From positions 1-45,653 of the forward strand of contig JANQKQ010000044.1 in assembly GCA_028281105.1 (NCBI GenBank): a DNA stretch of 45,653 nucleotides. The letters are read 5' to 3'. How positions within the stretch are numbered: the first letter of the stretch is position 1; every line of letters starts with the position of its first letter. A model generated the notes under the pieces. That model did no database searches and was not told the DNA's origin. It was given only the letters and a program-made list of their open reading frames with translations. The DNA comes from Rhizobiaceae bacterium (GTDB lineage: Bacteria; Pseudomonadota; Alphaproteobacteria; Rhizobiales; Rhizobiaceae). This document shows positions 1-8,844 of the stretch, piece after piece. Position numbers and translations under genes: made by a program.

Positions 1-351
1 CGCTCGACTGTATCGACGGATACACCCTTCGCGACTAAGCTTGGCCCTGACGCAAATCCACTCCGTCAGAATGCAGCTGATGTATCGACCGATGCTCTAA
101 GCACCTTGGAACAGGCTTCACGGCTCACGCCGGTAAGGCGACGCTCGTTGAACCGCCTGAAGGCGGTACTCCAGTTGCCGAAATGCGCTCACAGGTCATG
201 CCATGGGCTGCCCGTGCGCGCGATCCAAGGAACACCGCAGTCGACCGGCAGCCCCGCCAAGAGTGCCGACATAGCGGCCGACTTGGGGCGTGCTCCCCTG
301 CAGATATAGGCGCCCACAGCGTTCTTTCTCACACCGTGACCGAGAGGCCGT
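1..351. other. Left-edge non-coding stretch with a repeated 13-mer
   Basis: No convincing gene is seen here; the short open frames on both strands lack family resemblance and plausible ribosome sites. The 13-mer TGTATCGACSGAT occurs at 9-21 and again at 81-93, and the first copy is part of a small inverted repeat, TGTATC-GACG-GATACA (9-24). A short hairpin-forming sequence, ACCGCCT-GA-AGGCGGT, lies at 152-167. These could be regulatory sites for a gene left of the window, but that gene is not visible. Confidence 0.4.
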
Positions 352-1827
352 TTAGCGCCTGATAAAGGGGTTGGCGACCGCGACGGGCTCGGCCAGCCAG
401 ACGGATTTCGGTTGCAGATATTCCTTGATTGCCTCGCTGCCGTTCTCACGTCCGAGCCCGCTGCGCTTCCAGCCGCCGAACGGGGTCGTGTAACTCGTCG
501 AACGATAGGTATTGACCCAGACTGTGCCGGCCTGCAACCGGCGCGACATCCTCAGCGCCCGCGTCAGATCGCGCGTCCACACCCCGGCCGCAAGCCCGTA
601 GAGCACGTCGTTGGCGATGGCGACCGCTTCATCCTCGTCGCGAAACCGCATAACGCTCAGAACGGGGCCAAACACCTCCTCCTGAGCGATCCGCATATCG
701 TTGCGGACGTCGACGAAGATGGTCGGCTCGACGAAATGCCCTCCGGAGCCCTCCGGGCGCGCGGCCTTGCCCCCCAACACACAGCGCGCCCCTTCCGCCC
801 GTGCCGTCTCGATATAGGAGAGGACTTTTTCGTGCTGCGCGCGTGTTGCAACGGGCGAAATATTCGTTTCAGGCGCCATCGGGTCTCCGAGACGGGCTGC
901 CTTGGCCATCCCGACGAGCCGCGCAAGGAAGTCGTCATAAATGCTCTCTTGCAAGAGAAGGCGCGAGCCGGCGACACAGGTCTGTCCCGAAGCGGCGAAG
1001 ATACCCGAAACCGCCCCCGGCACTGCCGCATCGAGATCGGCGTCATCGAAGACAATGTTGGGGGATTTACCGCCGAGTTCCAGCGTCACCTTTTTGAAGT
1101 CGCGTGCCGCCGCCTCATTGATCGCCTGCCCCGCCGATTCACCGCCGGTGAAGGCAATCTTGCGCACCAGCGGATGGGTCACGAGCGGCATTCCGGCCTC
1201 GGCGCCGAACCCCGTGACCACATTGACGACGCCCGGCGGGATTCCCGCCTTCTCCACCAGCACCATCAGTTCCAGCGTCGAGGCGGAGGTATACTCGGAG
1301 GGCTTGATCACCACGGTGTTTCCAGCCGCGAGCGCGGGGGCGAGCTTCCACGCCAGCAGCAGAAGCGGCGAGTTCCACGGCGTGATCAGGGCGCAGACGC
1401 CAAGCGGTTCGTAGTGCACCATGTTGACGACGCCGGGCTTGTCGATGGGCGGCACATGGCCCTCCACCTTGTCGGCAAGGCCCCCGTAATAGGCATACCA
1501 GTTCGCCATGTAGCGGCACTGATTACCCATCTCGGCCATCAGCTTGCCGTTGTCGCGCACTTCGATTTCGGCCAGCCGTTCCGCTTCCTCGGTGATGAGG
1601 CCCGCAAGCCGGGTGAGCGCGGCTCCGCGCGCGGAGGCGGTCCAATTCGGCCAGTCACCCTCGGTAAATGCCAGATGGGCAGCCTCTACCGCGCGATCAA
1701 CGTCCTGCGCGTCCGCGCGTGGAAACCGCGCCCAATTCTCCCCGGTATAGGGGTTGGCCGAGGCAAATGTGGCGCCGCCGGCGGCATCGCACCAATCCCC
1801 GCCGACCCACATCCGGTAATCCTGCAT
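352..1827 (-). CDS. NAD(P)-dependent aldehyde dehydrogenase
   Basis: This is a 491-residue aldehyde dehydrogenase of the usual length, oxidising an aldehyde to its carboxylic acid in the cytosol. The TPWNSP motif with the catalytic Asn is near residue 152, the general-base Glu is at about 250 in LELGGKSPN, and the nucleophilic Cys is at about 284 in ASGQTCVAG. The C-terminal PFGGWKRSGLGRENG motif is also present. The ATG at 1827 is chosen over one 12 codons upstream because GGGGAGA lies just before it and the conserved domain starts at once. It sits 206 bases downstream of the hyuA-like gene on the same strand, so it may be the last gene of the TTT operon. The substrate is unknown; a 2-aminomuconate- or betaine-aldehyde-like dehydrogenase is possible from general family resemblance. 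Confidence 0.93.
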   Translation of the reverse strand: MQDYRMWVGGDWCDAAGGATFASANPYTGENWARFPRADAQDVDRAVEAAHLAFTEGDWPNWTASARGAALTRLAGLITEEAERLAEIEVRDNGKLMAEMGNQCRYMANWYAYYGGLADKVEGHVPPIDKPGVVNMVHYEPLGVCALITPWNSPLLLLAWKLAPALAAGNTVVIKPSEYTSASTLELMVLVEKAGIPPGVVNVVTGFGAEAGMPLVTHPLVRKIAFTGGESAGQAINEAAARDFKKVTLELGGKSPNIVFDDADLDAAVPGAVSGIFAASGQTCVAGSRLLLQESIYDDFLARLVGMAKAARLGDPMAPETNISPVATRAQHEKVLSYIETARAEGARCVLGGKAARPEGSGGHFVEPTIFVDVRNDMRIAQEEVFGPVLSVMRFRDEDEAVAIANDVLYGLAAGVWTRDLTRALRMSRRLQAGTVWVNTYRSTSYTTPFGGWKRSGLGRENGSEAIKEYLQPKSVWLAEPVAVANPFIRR

Positions 1828-2033
1828 TGCGTGTCTCCCCTGCCCGTCACTCTCCACCGGCACCCAGCGGCAGGCCCGGCATCACCCGCTGACGCAGCCA
1901 CAGGCCCGGCCGGCAATCGGTCCCTTCTGCTCCTGCAGCGCCAGTGTGTCGCCAGGCACCGTCATACGATGCCGATAGCCGAATACATCCCTGACTGAGT
2001 GTCGGCTCCCGGTCCGGCTCGCCAAACAAGGCA
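1828..2033. other. Gap between hyuA-like gene and aldehyde dehydrogenase
   Basis: This 206-base gap holds only the ribosome site of the dehydrogenase (GGGGAGA before 1827). I see no terminator-like hairpin followed by a T-run and no clear promoter, so read-through from the upstream operon remains possible. Confidence 0.4.
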
Positions 2034-4118
2034 CTAAATCTCTAATTCGATGATCAGGTTGCCGTGCGGATCGGCCTTGGCCGTGGCGGCGGGTGGCACG
2101 ATAATCGTGGACTCCCGTTCCTCAAAGACGGCGGGACCGGAGACACACACCCCCGGGCGTACCCTGTATCGATCGTGAACCGGCGTTTCGACGAAACCGC
2201 CCATCTCGCTGAAATAGACCTGCCGATGCCCGGTCAGGCTCTCGCCCTCTCGCGAGGCCGCCGTTGGCGTTAGCATCGGCCGGGGGCCTGACACGACGAC
2301 GCGCCAGGAGATGATCTCCGGCGGCATCGCCTCGGCCCGGCCGAAGAGCTCCCGGTAACGGACCTCAAAAAGGCGGCCGAGTTCGCCCGGATCGCCTGCC
2401 TCAATCGCCGCCCGCGGGATCGTCACTTCCACTTGGTAGCCTTGCCCCTCATACCGCATCAGCGCACCGATCGCGGTCGTCGCGGTCTCAGGGCTCACGC
2501 CCGCCGAGGCGACGAGGCCGAGCCCTTCCTGCTCCAGTTCGGCAACCATTGCTGCCACGCGGCCAAGGTCGAGTTCGCAGAGCGGCTCAATCGCAGCGCG
2601 GACAAACTCGAACGAGGTCGGCGAAGCGAGAAAGCCAAAGGCCGAGGCAACGCCTGCGCCGAGCGGGCACAAGACCCGCCGCACACCCATCCGCCGGGCG
2701 AGATTCGTGGCGTGCACCGGCCCCGCGCCGCCGATGGCCAGAAGCGAGAAATCCTGCACCTTGCGCCCGCTTTCAAGCGCGTGGATCGTTGCGGCCTGCG
2801 CCATGCTTTCGTTGACCGTTTCATAGACGCCCCATGCCGCATCGACGACCGAGAGGCCGAGCGGCTCGGCAAGTTCCCTGCCGATCGCCTCCTCGGCGGC
2901 GGCTCTGTCGAGCACCATGTCGCCCCCCAGGAACGACGCAGCGTCAAGATAGCCGAGCACCAGATCGGCATCGGTCACCGTCGGCAATCGCCCGCCGCGG
3001 CCATAGCAGGCAGGACCGGGCTCTGAACCCGCGCTTTCGGGGCCGACGCGGACGAGATCGAGCTTGTCGACCTGCGCGATCGAGCCGCCGCCCGCACCGA
3101 TCTCGATCATGTCGATCACCGGCACCTGCAACGGCAACCCGCTCCCCTTAGCGAAGCGAAACACCCGCGCCACCTCGAAATTGTCGCTTTTCAGCGGCTC
3201 GCCGTCCTGGATCAGACAGGCCTTGGCCGTGGTGCCGCCCATATCGAAGCAGAGGATGTCCCGCTCTTCGGCCAGACCGCCATAGACGGCGGCCGCCTGC
3301 GCTCCGCCGGCGGGCCCCGATTGCACCAGCCGAATCGGAAACGCCACCGCCGTGTCGTGCCGCACCGTACCGCCGTCCGCAAGCATCAGATAGAGGTCAT
3401 CCGGCAGCTTGAGACGCACCATCTCGGAAACGAGCCGTTCCACATAGGTGCGGAAGATCGGCTGCACGAAGGCGTTGGCCACCGCGGTCGAGGTGCGCTC
3501 ATATTCTCCGATCTGCGGCATCACCTCGAACGAGGTGCAGATGGTGGCGCCTGGCAATTCCTCGGCGAGGATCTCCTTCGCCACGCGCTCGTTGGCGTCG
3601 TTGCGGAAAGCGTGGAGGAAGACGATCGCCACCGCCTTGACCTCAGCCGCCCGCAGCTCGGCGCCCAACGCCCGCAGCCCGGCTTCCTGCGGCGCACGCA
3701 GTATCTCCCCACTGCCCAGCATCCGTTCGTCCACCTCGAAGCGCAGGGCGCGCGGGACCAGCGGCTCGGGCATGTCGATGAACAGATCATAGATCGAGTA
3801 GCGCAGTTCACGGCCAATTTCGAGCACGTCGCGAAAGCCCTGCGTCGTGACCAGCGCGGTCTTCACACCCTTCCGTTCGATCAGCGCATTGGCGACCAGC
3901 GTGGTACCGTGAATGATTGTCTGCACGGCCTCCGCCGCCACGTCATTTGCACCGAGAATGCGGGTAACACCGTCGAGCACACCCTCGGCGGGATCCTCTG
4001 GCGTCGTCAGCACCTTCTCGTTGACCAGCCGGCCCGAGCCGGTGTCAAGCATGACCACGTCGGTGAACGTGCCGCCGATATCGACGCCGATGCGGAAGGG
4101 TCCAGGATGTGCGTTCAT
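2034..4118 (-). CDS. hyuA: Hydantoinase/oxoprolinase family protein, HyuA-like subunit
   Basis: This 694-residue protein has the full length of the HyuA/oxoprolinase A-type subunit. Enzymes of this family use ATP to open cyclic amides such as N-methylhydantoin or 5-oxoproline, or work as acetone-carboxylase-type subunits. The N-terminus carries the diagnostic GVDIGGTFTDVVMLD phosphate-binding motif of the ASKHA fold, and FDMGGTTAKACLI is the second phosphate loop. GAGGGSIA and GPACYGRGG motifs follow. The open frame extends much further upstream, but that part overlaps hyuB out of frame; ATG 4118 overlaps the hyuB stop as ATGA, which indicates translational coupling. The true substrate cannot be read from the sequence. 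The neighbouring TTT transporter and DUF1445 protein make a cyclic amino-acid derivative a reasonable inference. Confidence 0.9.
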   Translation of the reverse strand: MNAHPGPFRIGVDIGGTFTDVVMLDTGSGRLVNEKVLTTPEDPAEGVLDGVTRILGANDVAAEAVQTIIHGTTLVANALIERKGVKTALVTTQGFRDVLEIGRELRYSIYDLFIDMPEPLVPRALRFEVDERMLGSGEILRAPQEAGLRALGAELRAAEVKAVAIVFLHAFRNDANERVAKEILAEELPGATICTSFEVMPQIGEYERTSTAVANAFVQPIFRTYVERLVSEMVRLKLPDDLYLMLADGGTVRHDTAVAFPIRLVQSGPAGGAQAAAVYGGLAEERDILCFDMGGTTAKACLIQDGEPLKSDNFEVARVFRFAKGSGLPLQVPVIDMIEIGAGGGSIAQVDKLDLVRVGPESAGSEPGPACYGRGGRLPTVTDADLVLGYLDAASFLGGDMVLDRAAAEEAIGRELAEPLGLSVVDAAWGVYETVNESMAQAATIHALESGRKVQDFSLLAIGGAGPVHATNLARRMGVRRVLCPLGAGVASAFGFLASPTSFEFVRAAIEPLCELDLGRVAAMVAELEQEGLGLVASAGVSPETATTAIGALMRYEGQGYQVEVTIPRAAIEAGDPGELGRLFEVRYRELFGRAEAMPPEIISWRVVVSGPRPMLTPTAASREGESLTGHRQVYFSEMGGFVETPVHDRYRVRPGVCVSGPAVFEERESTIIVPPAATAKADPHGNLIIELEI

Positions 4119-5749
4119 GTATCGTATCCGTATCGAGCCTTGGCCTGCGCGGCACTGACGAGACCGCTCGCGATATCGGCGCGGATCGCCTGCGGGTCGC
4201 GATCGACAGGTGACCCCATGCCGCCGCCGCCCGGTGTCTGGAAGGTGATAACGTCGCCCGGCGCAATGGGGGTCTGGGTTTTGGCGGGGATGCGGTCGCC
4301 GTTGATCAGGTCGATCCCGGCCGCCCCCGGTTCGCCCCCGAGAAGTCCGCGCGGCGGATTGTCGACCCGTTCGTGCCGGATGGTGACGGTTAGCGGGGTC
4401 TCGCCTACATTGCGGAAAGAAAGCCGCTGGGCATTGCCGCCTCGAAACCGGCCGGCGCCCCCGGTATCCGGCACCAGCGCCTTCTCTTCCACCAGAAGCG
4501 GCGTCTGGTTCTCGAAGTGCTCGATTGCCTGGTTCGAGACATTCGACGGGAAGCTGAGGCAGCCCGGTCCGTCCTGTGTCGGCCGTGCGCCATGCCCGCC
4601 ATTCATGAAGAACATCTTGACAAAGGGGCGCTCTGCGCCGCGCCGGCGGCCCTTGAAGTAAACGTTCCACAGAGGCGATCCGCAATCGGCGATCACCTTG
4701 TCGGGCGCAACCTGTGCAAGCGCGCCGTAGATCGCCGGCGGCATGTAGTGCCCAGAAAGGTGCCGCCCCCACACAGGCGCAGGACGCCGCGGATTAACCA
4801 GGCTGCCCTCGGGCGCCGCAATCGTGATCGGACGGAACGCGCCGTCGTTGATCGGCGTTCCCGGGTCCAGCGCGCATTTGATGGCATAGCAGCTATAGGC
4901 CTGGGTGAACGTCAGGGGCGAGTTCACCGGGTGCTCGATCTGACCGCTCGTGCCCGTGAAGTCGACCGCCAGTTCCGAGCCCCGGATTGTAACGGCACAG
5001 CGGATCACCAGTGGATGATCGAATCCGTCGGCGGTGAGCTCGTCTCTATATGTTCCGTCCGGCAGCGCGTCGATCGCCCGGCGCAGGCTTGCTTCGGAGC
5101 GGTCCAACGCTTCATCGGCGAAGGCCTCCAGATCGGGCAGGCCTTCCTCGTCCAGCAGCGGGAAGAGGCGACCGGCGCAGATATGGTAGGCGGCAAACTG
5201 CGCGCGAATGTCTCCAAGGGTCTCGTCGGCCTCCCGCAGGTTCGCCTTGAGGATATCGATGAGAAGCGGGTTCTCCTCTCCCCGGATCAGGATCTTCGAG
5301 GGCGGGATGTTCAGACCCTCTTCATAGCAATCTTTCGCCGACGGCGAGGGCGCACCGCCGATATCGACGGTGTGGAAGATCGAGCCGATGAAGCCGATAT
5401 GCCGCCCGTCCCTGAAGAGCGGCTTGATCATCGTGATGTCGTTGAGGTGTCCGGTGCCCAGCCAACCGTCATTGGTGATCAGCACATCGCCGTCGCTTAA
5501 CGTCTCGATGGGAAACTTCTCAAGCATGGCCTGCAGCGTGCGCGCCATCGTCCCGATGAACGAGGGCACGCTGCGCCGGCTCTGCGCGATCTGGCGGCCG
5601 CGCGCATCGAGCAGGCCGATGGCGAAGTCGTAGTTTTCGCGCACGACCGAGGAGAAGGACGTCCGAACGCAGGTTTCGCCAACCTGATCCATCAGACCGC
5701 TAATCCGCGCCCAGACAACGCCAACCTTGATCGGGCTCAGTTCCGTCAT
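4115..5749 (-). CDS. hyuB: Hydantoinase/oxoprolinase family protein, HyuB-like subunit
   Basis: This 544-residue protein matches the HyuB subunit, which pairs with HyuA in ATP-dependent hydantoinases, 5-oxoprolinases and related carboxylases. The N-terminus (RISGLMDQVGETCVRTSFS), the ITNDGWLGTGHLND motif, the SPLTFTQAYSCYA region and the glycine-rich C-terminal TPGGGGMGSPVDRD segment are typical of the family. It starts inside the end of the aminotransferase gene (ATGA, 5746-5749) with GGAGAAG as ribosome site, and its own stop overlaps the hyuA start. The three genes are therefore tightly coupled. Stoichiometric production with HyuA is expected. Function is known only at family level. Confidence 0.9.
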   Translation of the reverse strand: MTELSPIKVGVVWARISGLMDQVGETCVRTSFSSVVRENYDFAIGLLDARGRQIAQSRRSVPSFIGTMARTLQAMLEKFPIETLSDGDVLITNDGWLGTGHLNDITMIKPLFRDGRHIGFIGSIFHTVDIGGAPSPSAKDCYEEGLNIPPSKILIRGEENPLLIDILKANLREADETLGDIRAQFAAYHICAGRLFPLLDEEGLPDLEAFADEALDRSEASLRRAIDALPDGTYRDELTADGFDHPLVIRCAVTIRGSELAVDFTGTSGQIEHPVNSPLTFTQAYSCYAIKCALDPGTPINDGAFRPITIAAPEGSLVNPRRPAPVWGRHLSGHYMPPAIYGALAQVAPDKVIADCGSPLWNVYFKGRRRGAERPFVKMFFMNGGHGARPTQDGPGCLSFPSNVSNQAIEHFENQTPLLVEEKALVPDTGGAGRFRGGNAQRLSFRNVGETPLTVTIRHERVDNPPRGLLGGEPGAAGIDLINGDRIPAKTQTPIAPGDVITFQTPGGGGMGSPVDRDPQAIRADIASGLVSAAQAKARYGYDT

Positions 5750-6696
5750 TCCGACTTCTCCAATTGTCTCTCGACCGGTGTCAGCCAGCCCTTAGGCGTC
5801 GCGGCGGCGCCCCGGACTTGGGCGAAATAAGCGTCCTGCAATTGCCGCGTCACCGGGCCGCGCCGCCCATCGCCCACTGCGAAGCGGTCGATACCGACGA
5901 CCGGCGTCACTTCCATGCCGGTGCCAACCAGCATCACCTCGTTCGCCGCGTAGAGTTCGGTGCGGTCGACCGTGCGCTCGATCACCTCGCGGACGCCGCC
6001 ACCCTGTCGTGCGCAGGCCAGTACCGTGTCCCGCGTGAGGCTCTCGAGGATATCGGCCGTCACGGGCGGCGCGACGAGCACGTCGTCACGCACCATCAAA
6101 AGGCACGCCCCGGGCGCCTCTGAAACGTCGCCTGCCTCGGTCAACAGGAGCGCGGTATCGTAGCCGTCGGCGCGGGCCTGCAGCCCGGCGAGGCGCCCGT
6201 TGAGATAGTTCGCCGCGGCTTTCGCGCGGGGCGGGCTCGCATTGTCGGAGAGCCGCCGCCAGCTCGAGACCTGGCATCGCACCCCGCGCTGAAGCCGTTC
6301 AGCCAGCTGAGGCCGCGGCCGGGCAAGGATCGCAACGCCGGTCGGTCCACGCGCCGTCATCTCCCCGTCGCCTCCGACATAGACCTGAATGCGGATGTAG
6401 CAGTCTTCGTCCACCGGGTTGCGCGCCATCAGGCCCAGCGTCGCCGCCTCCATCGCCTCCACACTCGGGATCTCGTCGAGCCCCAGGACGTCGCACGAGC
6501 GGACGAGACGCTCAAGGTGCTCCCCCAGCCGGAAGAGCGCGATGCGTTGGGCGTTCTCCATCCGATAGCCCCGAATTCCTTCGAAAACCGAAGCTGCATA
6601 GGTCACCCCCGGCGCCAGCAGCGGCAGACGCACCTGCTCTGCGGCAACGAACGCGCCGTCGAGATAGCCGACCGGATAAGCCTGTCCCCCCGCCAT
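5746..6696 (-). CDS. Class IV PLP aminotransferase, branched-chain type
   Basis: This is a 316-residue fold-type IV PLP enzyme of the branched-chain amino-acid aminotransferase family. The N-terminus (YLDGAFVAAEQVRLPLLAPG), the FEGIRGYR motif near 38-45, the PLP lysine at about 159 in PRAKAAANYLNG, and Glu about 193 in VSEAPGACLLMV fit the family. The usual SEGSG-N-F motif of housekeeping IlvE is changed to SEAPGACLL, so another amino donor or a D-amino acid is possible. A strong AAGGGAGG precedes the ATG, one base after the tctA stop. Its place between a transporter and hyuB points to catabolic rather than biosynthetic use. A D-amino-acid transaminase or ADC-lyase-like relative is the alternative. 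Confidence 0.85.
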   Translation of the reverse strand: MAGGQAYPVGYLDGAFVAAEQVRLPLLAPGVTYAASVFEGIRGYRMENAQRIALFRLGEHLERLVRSCDVLGLDEIPSVEAMEAATLGLMARNPVDEDCYIRIQVYVGGDGEMTARGPTGVAILARPRPQLAERLQRGVRCQVSSWRRLSDNASPPRAKAAANYLNGRLAGLQARADGYDTALLLTEAGDVSEAPGACLLMVRDDVLVAPPVTADILESLTRDTVLACARQGGGVREVIERTVDRTELYAANEVMLVGTGMEVTPVVGIDRFAVGDGRRGPVTRQLQDAYFAQVRGAAATPKGWLTPVERQLEKSE

Positions 6697-6697
6697 G

Positions 6698-8227
6698 TCA
6701 GCCTCCCTTCATCCCGGCCGCGCGCGCCGCCTGCCGGTCACGAAAAATCCGACGCAGCACGAGGATCAGCAGGAGTGTCATCACAGCCATCAAGGTGACG
6801 AAAGCAGGTCTGGCGAAGAAGTAGGCAAGCGGGTCGGGGACCGATCCCGCGATCAGCATCGAAATCCGCAGATTCGACTCCAGGATCGGCATCAGGATGA
6901 ACCCGATCAGAAGCGGCACGGTTGGAAAGGCCAGCTTTGTCAGCGCCCAGCCGAGCAGGCCGAACACGACGACGAGTTGAATGTCGAAGAGCGAGCCGCG
7001 CATCGCGTAGGCGCCTGCGGCGGCGATGACGATCACGACCGGAAAAAGCACGCGTTTGGGAACCGTCACCACACGCCGCGCTATCCTGATCAGACCGTGT
7101 CCGAGGATCAGGTTGACCAGGTTGGCGAGCAGCAGGGCGGTGAAGATGGCATAGATCGGCTCGGGATTGTCGCGAAAGATGACCGGTCCCGGCGTGATCC
7201 CCTGGATCAGAAGCGCCGAGAGGATCAGCGCCGCCGCGATGTCGCCCGGAATGCCGAAGGCCATCATCGGAACCAGGTTTGCGCCCGAAACGGCGTTGTT
7301 CGCGCTTTCCGGCGCCGCGACGCCCTCCAGAGCGCCCTTGCCGAACTTCTCAGGTGTCTTCGACGTACGCCGCGCCTCGTTATAAGCCAAAAAGGCCGCG
7401 ACCGTCGCGCTGATCCCAGGCAAGGCGCCGACAGCGGTTCCCAGCGATGACGACTTCAGGAGTGTCGGCAGCACACCCCGGAATTCCAGCCATGATACGC
7501 GCCGGTCCGCCGGATCGTCGGAGAATGAAACCGTGCTCGTCGCCAGTTGCTTTCGCGGAAGCTCCATCTGGCGCAGCACCTCCGCCACGGCGAGGAAGCC
7601 GATCAGCATCGGGATCAGTCCGATCCCCTCCTCAAGCTCAAGGAAGCCCATCGTCAGTCGGGGCGTCGCGGTGACCGGGTCGAGCCCGACGATGCCGAGA
7701 AGCATCCCCAGCAACATCGCGAATATCCCCTTCCAGATCCGTGCACCTGAAATGAAGCCCATCGTCATCAGGGAAAAAGCGACGAGGAGCGTGTATTCCG
7801 CAGGGCCGAAATTGAGTGCGATCGCGGCGAGGAACGAGGCCCCGAAGATCAGTACGATGTCCGAAAAACTGTCGCCGAAGACCGAGGAGTAAAGCGCCAT
7901 CTTGCACGCCTTCTCTCCCTTGCCCTGCTGCGCGAGGGGATAGCCGTCCATCACGGTGGCGGCAGCGGCGGGTGTCCCCGGCGTCTTGACCAGGATCGCG
8001 GTGATGGAACTGCCGAAAAGCGAGCCCTTGAACATGCCAAGCAGCATCGGCACCCCCACCCAGGGTTCGAGGTAGTAGGTGTATGGGATGAGGAGCGCAA
8101 CGGTCATGGTCGCGGTTAGTCCGGGAATGGCGCCGAGCAACTGCCCGGCGACGACCCCCGCGATAACGGCCAGAATCGACTCCCATGTCAGCGCAAGCGC
8201 GATGCCGGCAAGGATGCTTTCCATCAT
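6698..8227 (-). CDS. tctA: TTT transporter large permease TctA
   Basis: This 509-residue, very hydrophobic protein is the large 12-helix permease of a tripartite tricarboxylate transporter, which moves an organic acid through the inner membrane using the binding protein TctC. Family hallmarks are the N-terminal GAIPGLTATMTVALLIPYT segment, the GSITAILVKTPGTPAAAAT-like segment (here GSSITAILVKTPGTPAA) and its second-half counterpart with ALPGISATVAAFLAY. A GGGGG ribosome site lies before the first of two adjacent ATG codons. The gene follows tctB by three bases and touches the aminotransferase gene. The imported solute is unknown but is presumably the substrate of the downstream enzymes. Confidence 0.95.
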   Translation of the reverse strand: MMESILAGIALALTWESILAVIAGVVAGQLLGAIPGLTATMTVALLIPYTYYLEPWVGVPMLLGMFKGSLFGSSITAILVKTPGTPAAAATVMDGYPLAQQGKGEKACKMALYSSVFGDSFSDIVLIFGASFLAAIALNFGPAEYTLLVAFSLMTMGFISGARIWKGIFAMLLGMLLGIVGLDPVTATPRLTMGFLELEEGIGLIPMLIGFLAVAEVLRQMELPRKQLATSTVSFSDDPADRRVSWLEFRGVLPTLLKSSSLGTAVGALPGISATVAAFLAYNEARRTSKTPEKFGKGALEGVAAPESANNAVSGANLVPMMAFGIPGDIAAALILSALLIQGITPGPVIFRDNPEPIYAIFTALLLANLVNLILGHGLIRIARRVVTVPKRVLFPVVIVIAAAGAYAMRGSLFDIQLVVVFGLLGWALTKLAFPTVPLLIGFILMPILESNLRISMLIAGSVPDPLAYFFARPAFVTLMAVMTLLLILVLRRIFRDRQAARAAGMKGG

Positions 8228-8230
8228 GGA

Positions 8231-8761
8231 TCAGCCCCCAAATTGCTCAATGAAATCGCCAAGCGCACCGTCCGGCAGGCGCACACTCAACAGGCGTTCG
8301 AACAGCAGGTAGACGAAAACGGCGCAGGCGAACCCGATCAGCCCCGCCATCCAGGGCCGGTCTTCGCCGAGCCGGTGCACCAGATAACCAACGAGCGCAA
8401 AGCTTGCGACGTAGAAGCCGGCGACGGGGATCAGGAGGAAGGCATAAAGGTTGGTCAAAAGGTTCAGTATGATACCGCGCCGCGTTTCCTTGCGCGTGCC
8501 CAGGGCGGGGGTGATATCGGCCTCGGTTTCGTCGAGCCTGCCTGTGAGAGCCGCCGCGCCGAGCACGATAAGCCGCCCGATCATTACCACGGCCATGATC
8601 GCCGAAAGCAGATAGGGCGTGAAGCGAGGCGAGATCTCGCTGTCCGATCCAAAGCTCCTCGGCACGTCGATCGAAGCAGGCACGTACCATAACGCGAAGG
8701 CAGCGACCGCCAGCATCAGCACCGCGATCACTATCAGTTCTCCTCGCACGTGATCGGGCAT
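8231..8761 (-). CDS. tctB: TTT transporter small permease TctB
   Basis: This 176-residue membrane protein has four predicted hydrophobic segments (about residues 8-28, 50-72, 98-135 as a pair, 140-160), as expected of the small TctB subunit that assembles with TctA. The sequence is poorly conserved in this family, so the assignment rests on size, topology and its position between tctC and tctA. An AGGAG ribosome site stands upstream of ATG 8761. Lower synthesis than the binding protein is likely because a strong hairpin separates it from tctC. Confidence 0.88.
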   Translation of the reverse strand: MPDHVRGELIVIAVLMLAVAAFALWYVPASIDVPRSFGSDSEISPRFTPYLLSAIMAVVMIGRLIVLGAAALTGRLDETEADITPALGTRKETRRGIILNLLTNLYAFLLIPVAGFYVASFALVGYLVHRLGEDRPWMAGLIGFACAVFVYLLFERLLSVRLPDGALGDFIEQFGG

Positions 8762-8805
8762 GTGTCCGGCTCCTGTGGAAACGCCTGGTCGGCAGTGTTT
8801 GGGGC

Positions 8806-8832
8806 GTCCGGCGGCGGATCGGGCCGCCGGAC
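8806..8832 (-). terminator. Intercistronic stem-loop between tctC and tctB
   Basis: A perfect 10-bp GC-rich stem (GTCCGGCGGC / GCCGCCGGAC) with a 7-base loop begins about 13 bases after the tctC stop and lies within the operon. There is no T-run. Such structures after binding-protein genes act as partial terminators or block 3' exonucleases, so the binding protein is made in excess over the permease. That role is inferred here. Confidence 0.65.
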
Positions 8833-8844
8833 ACTTGCGGCGGC

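Noticed and set aside
412-1998. Long plus-strand open frame of 528 codons opposite the aldehyde dehydrogenase
   Set aside because: It is antisense to a clear ALDH, is rich in Arg, His and Asp, and matches no family; a GC-bias shadow.
4119-4772. N-terminal extension of the hyuA frame
   Set aside because: It overlaps hyuB out of frame, while the family motif starts just after ATG 4118.
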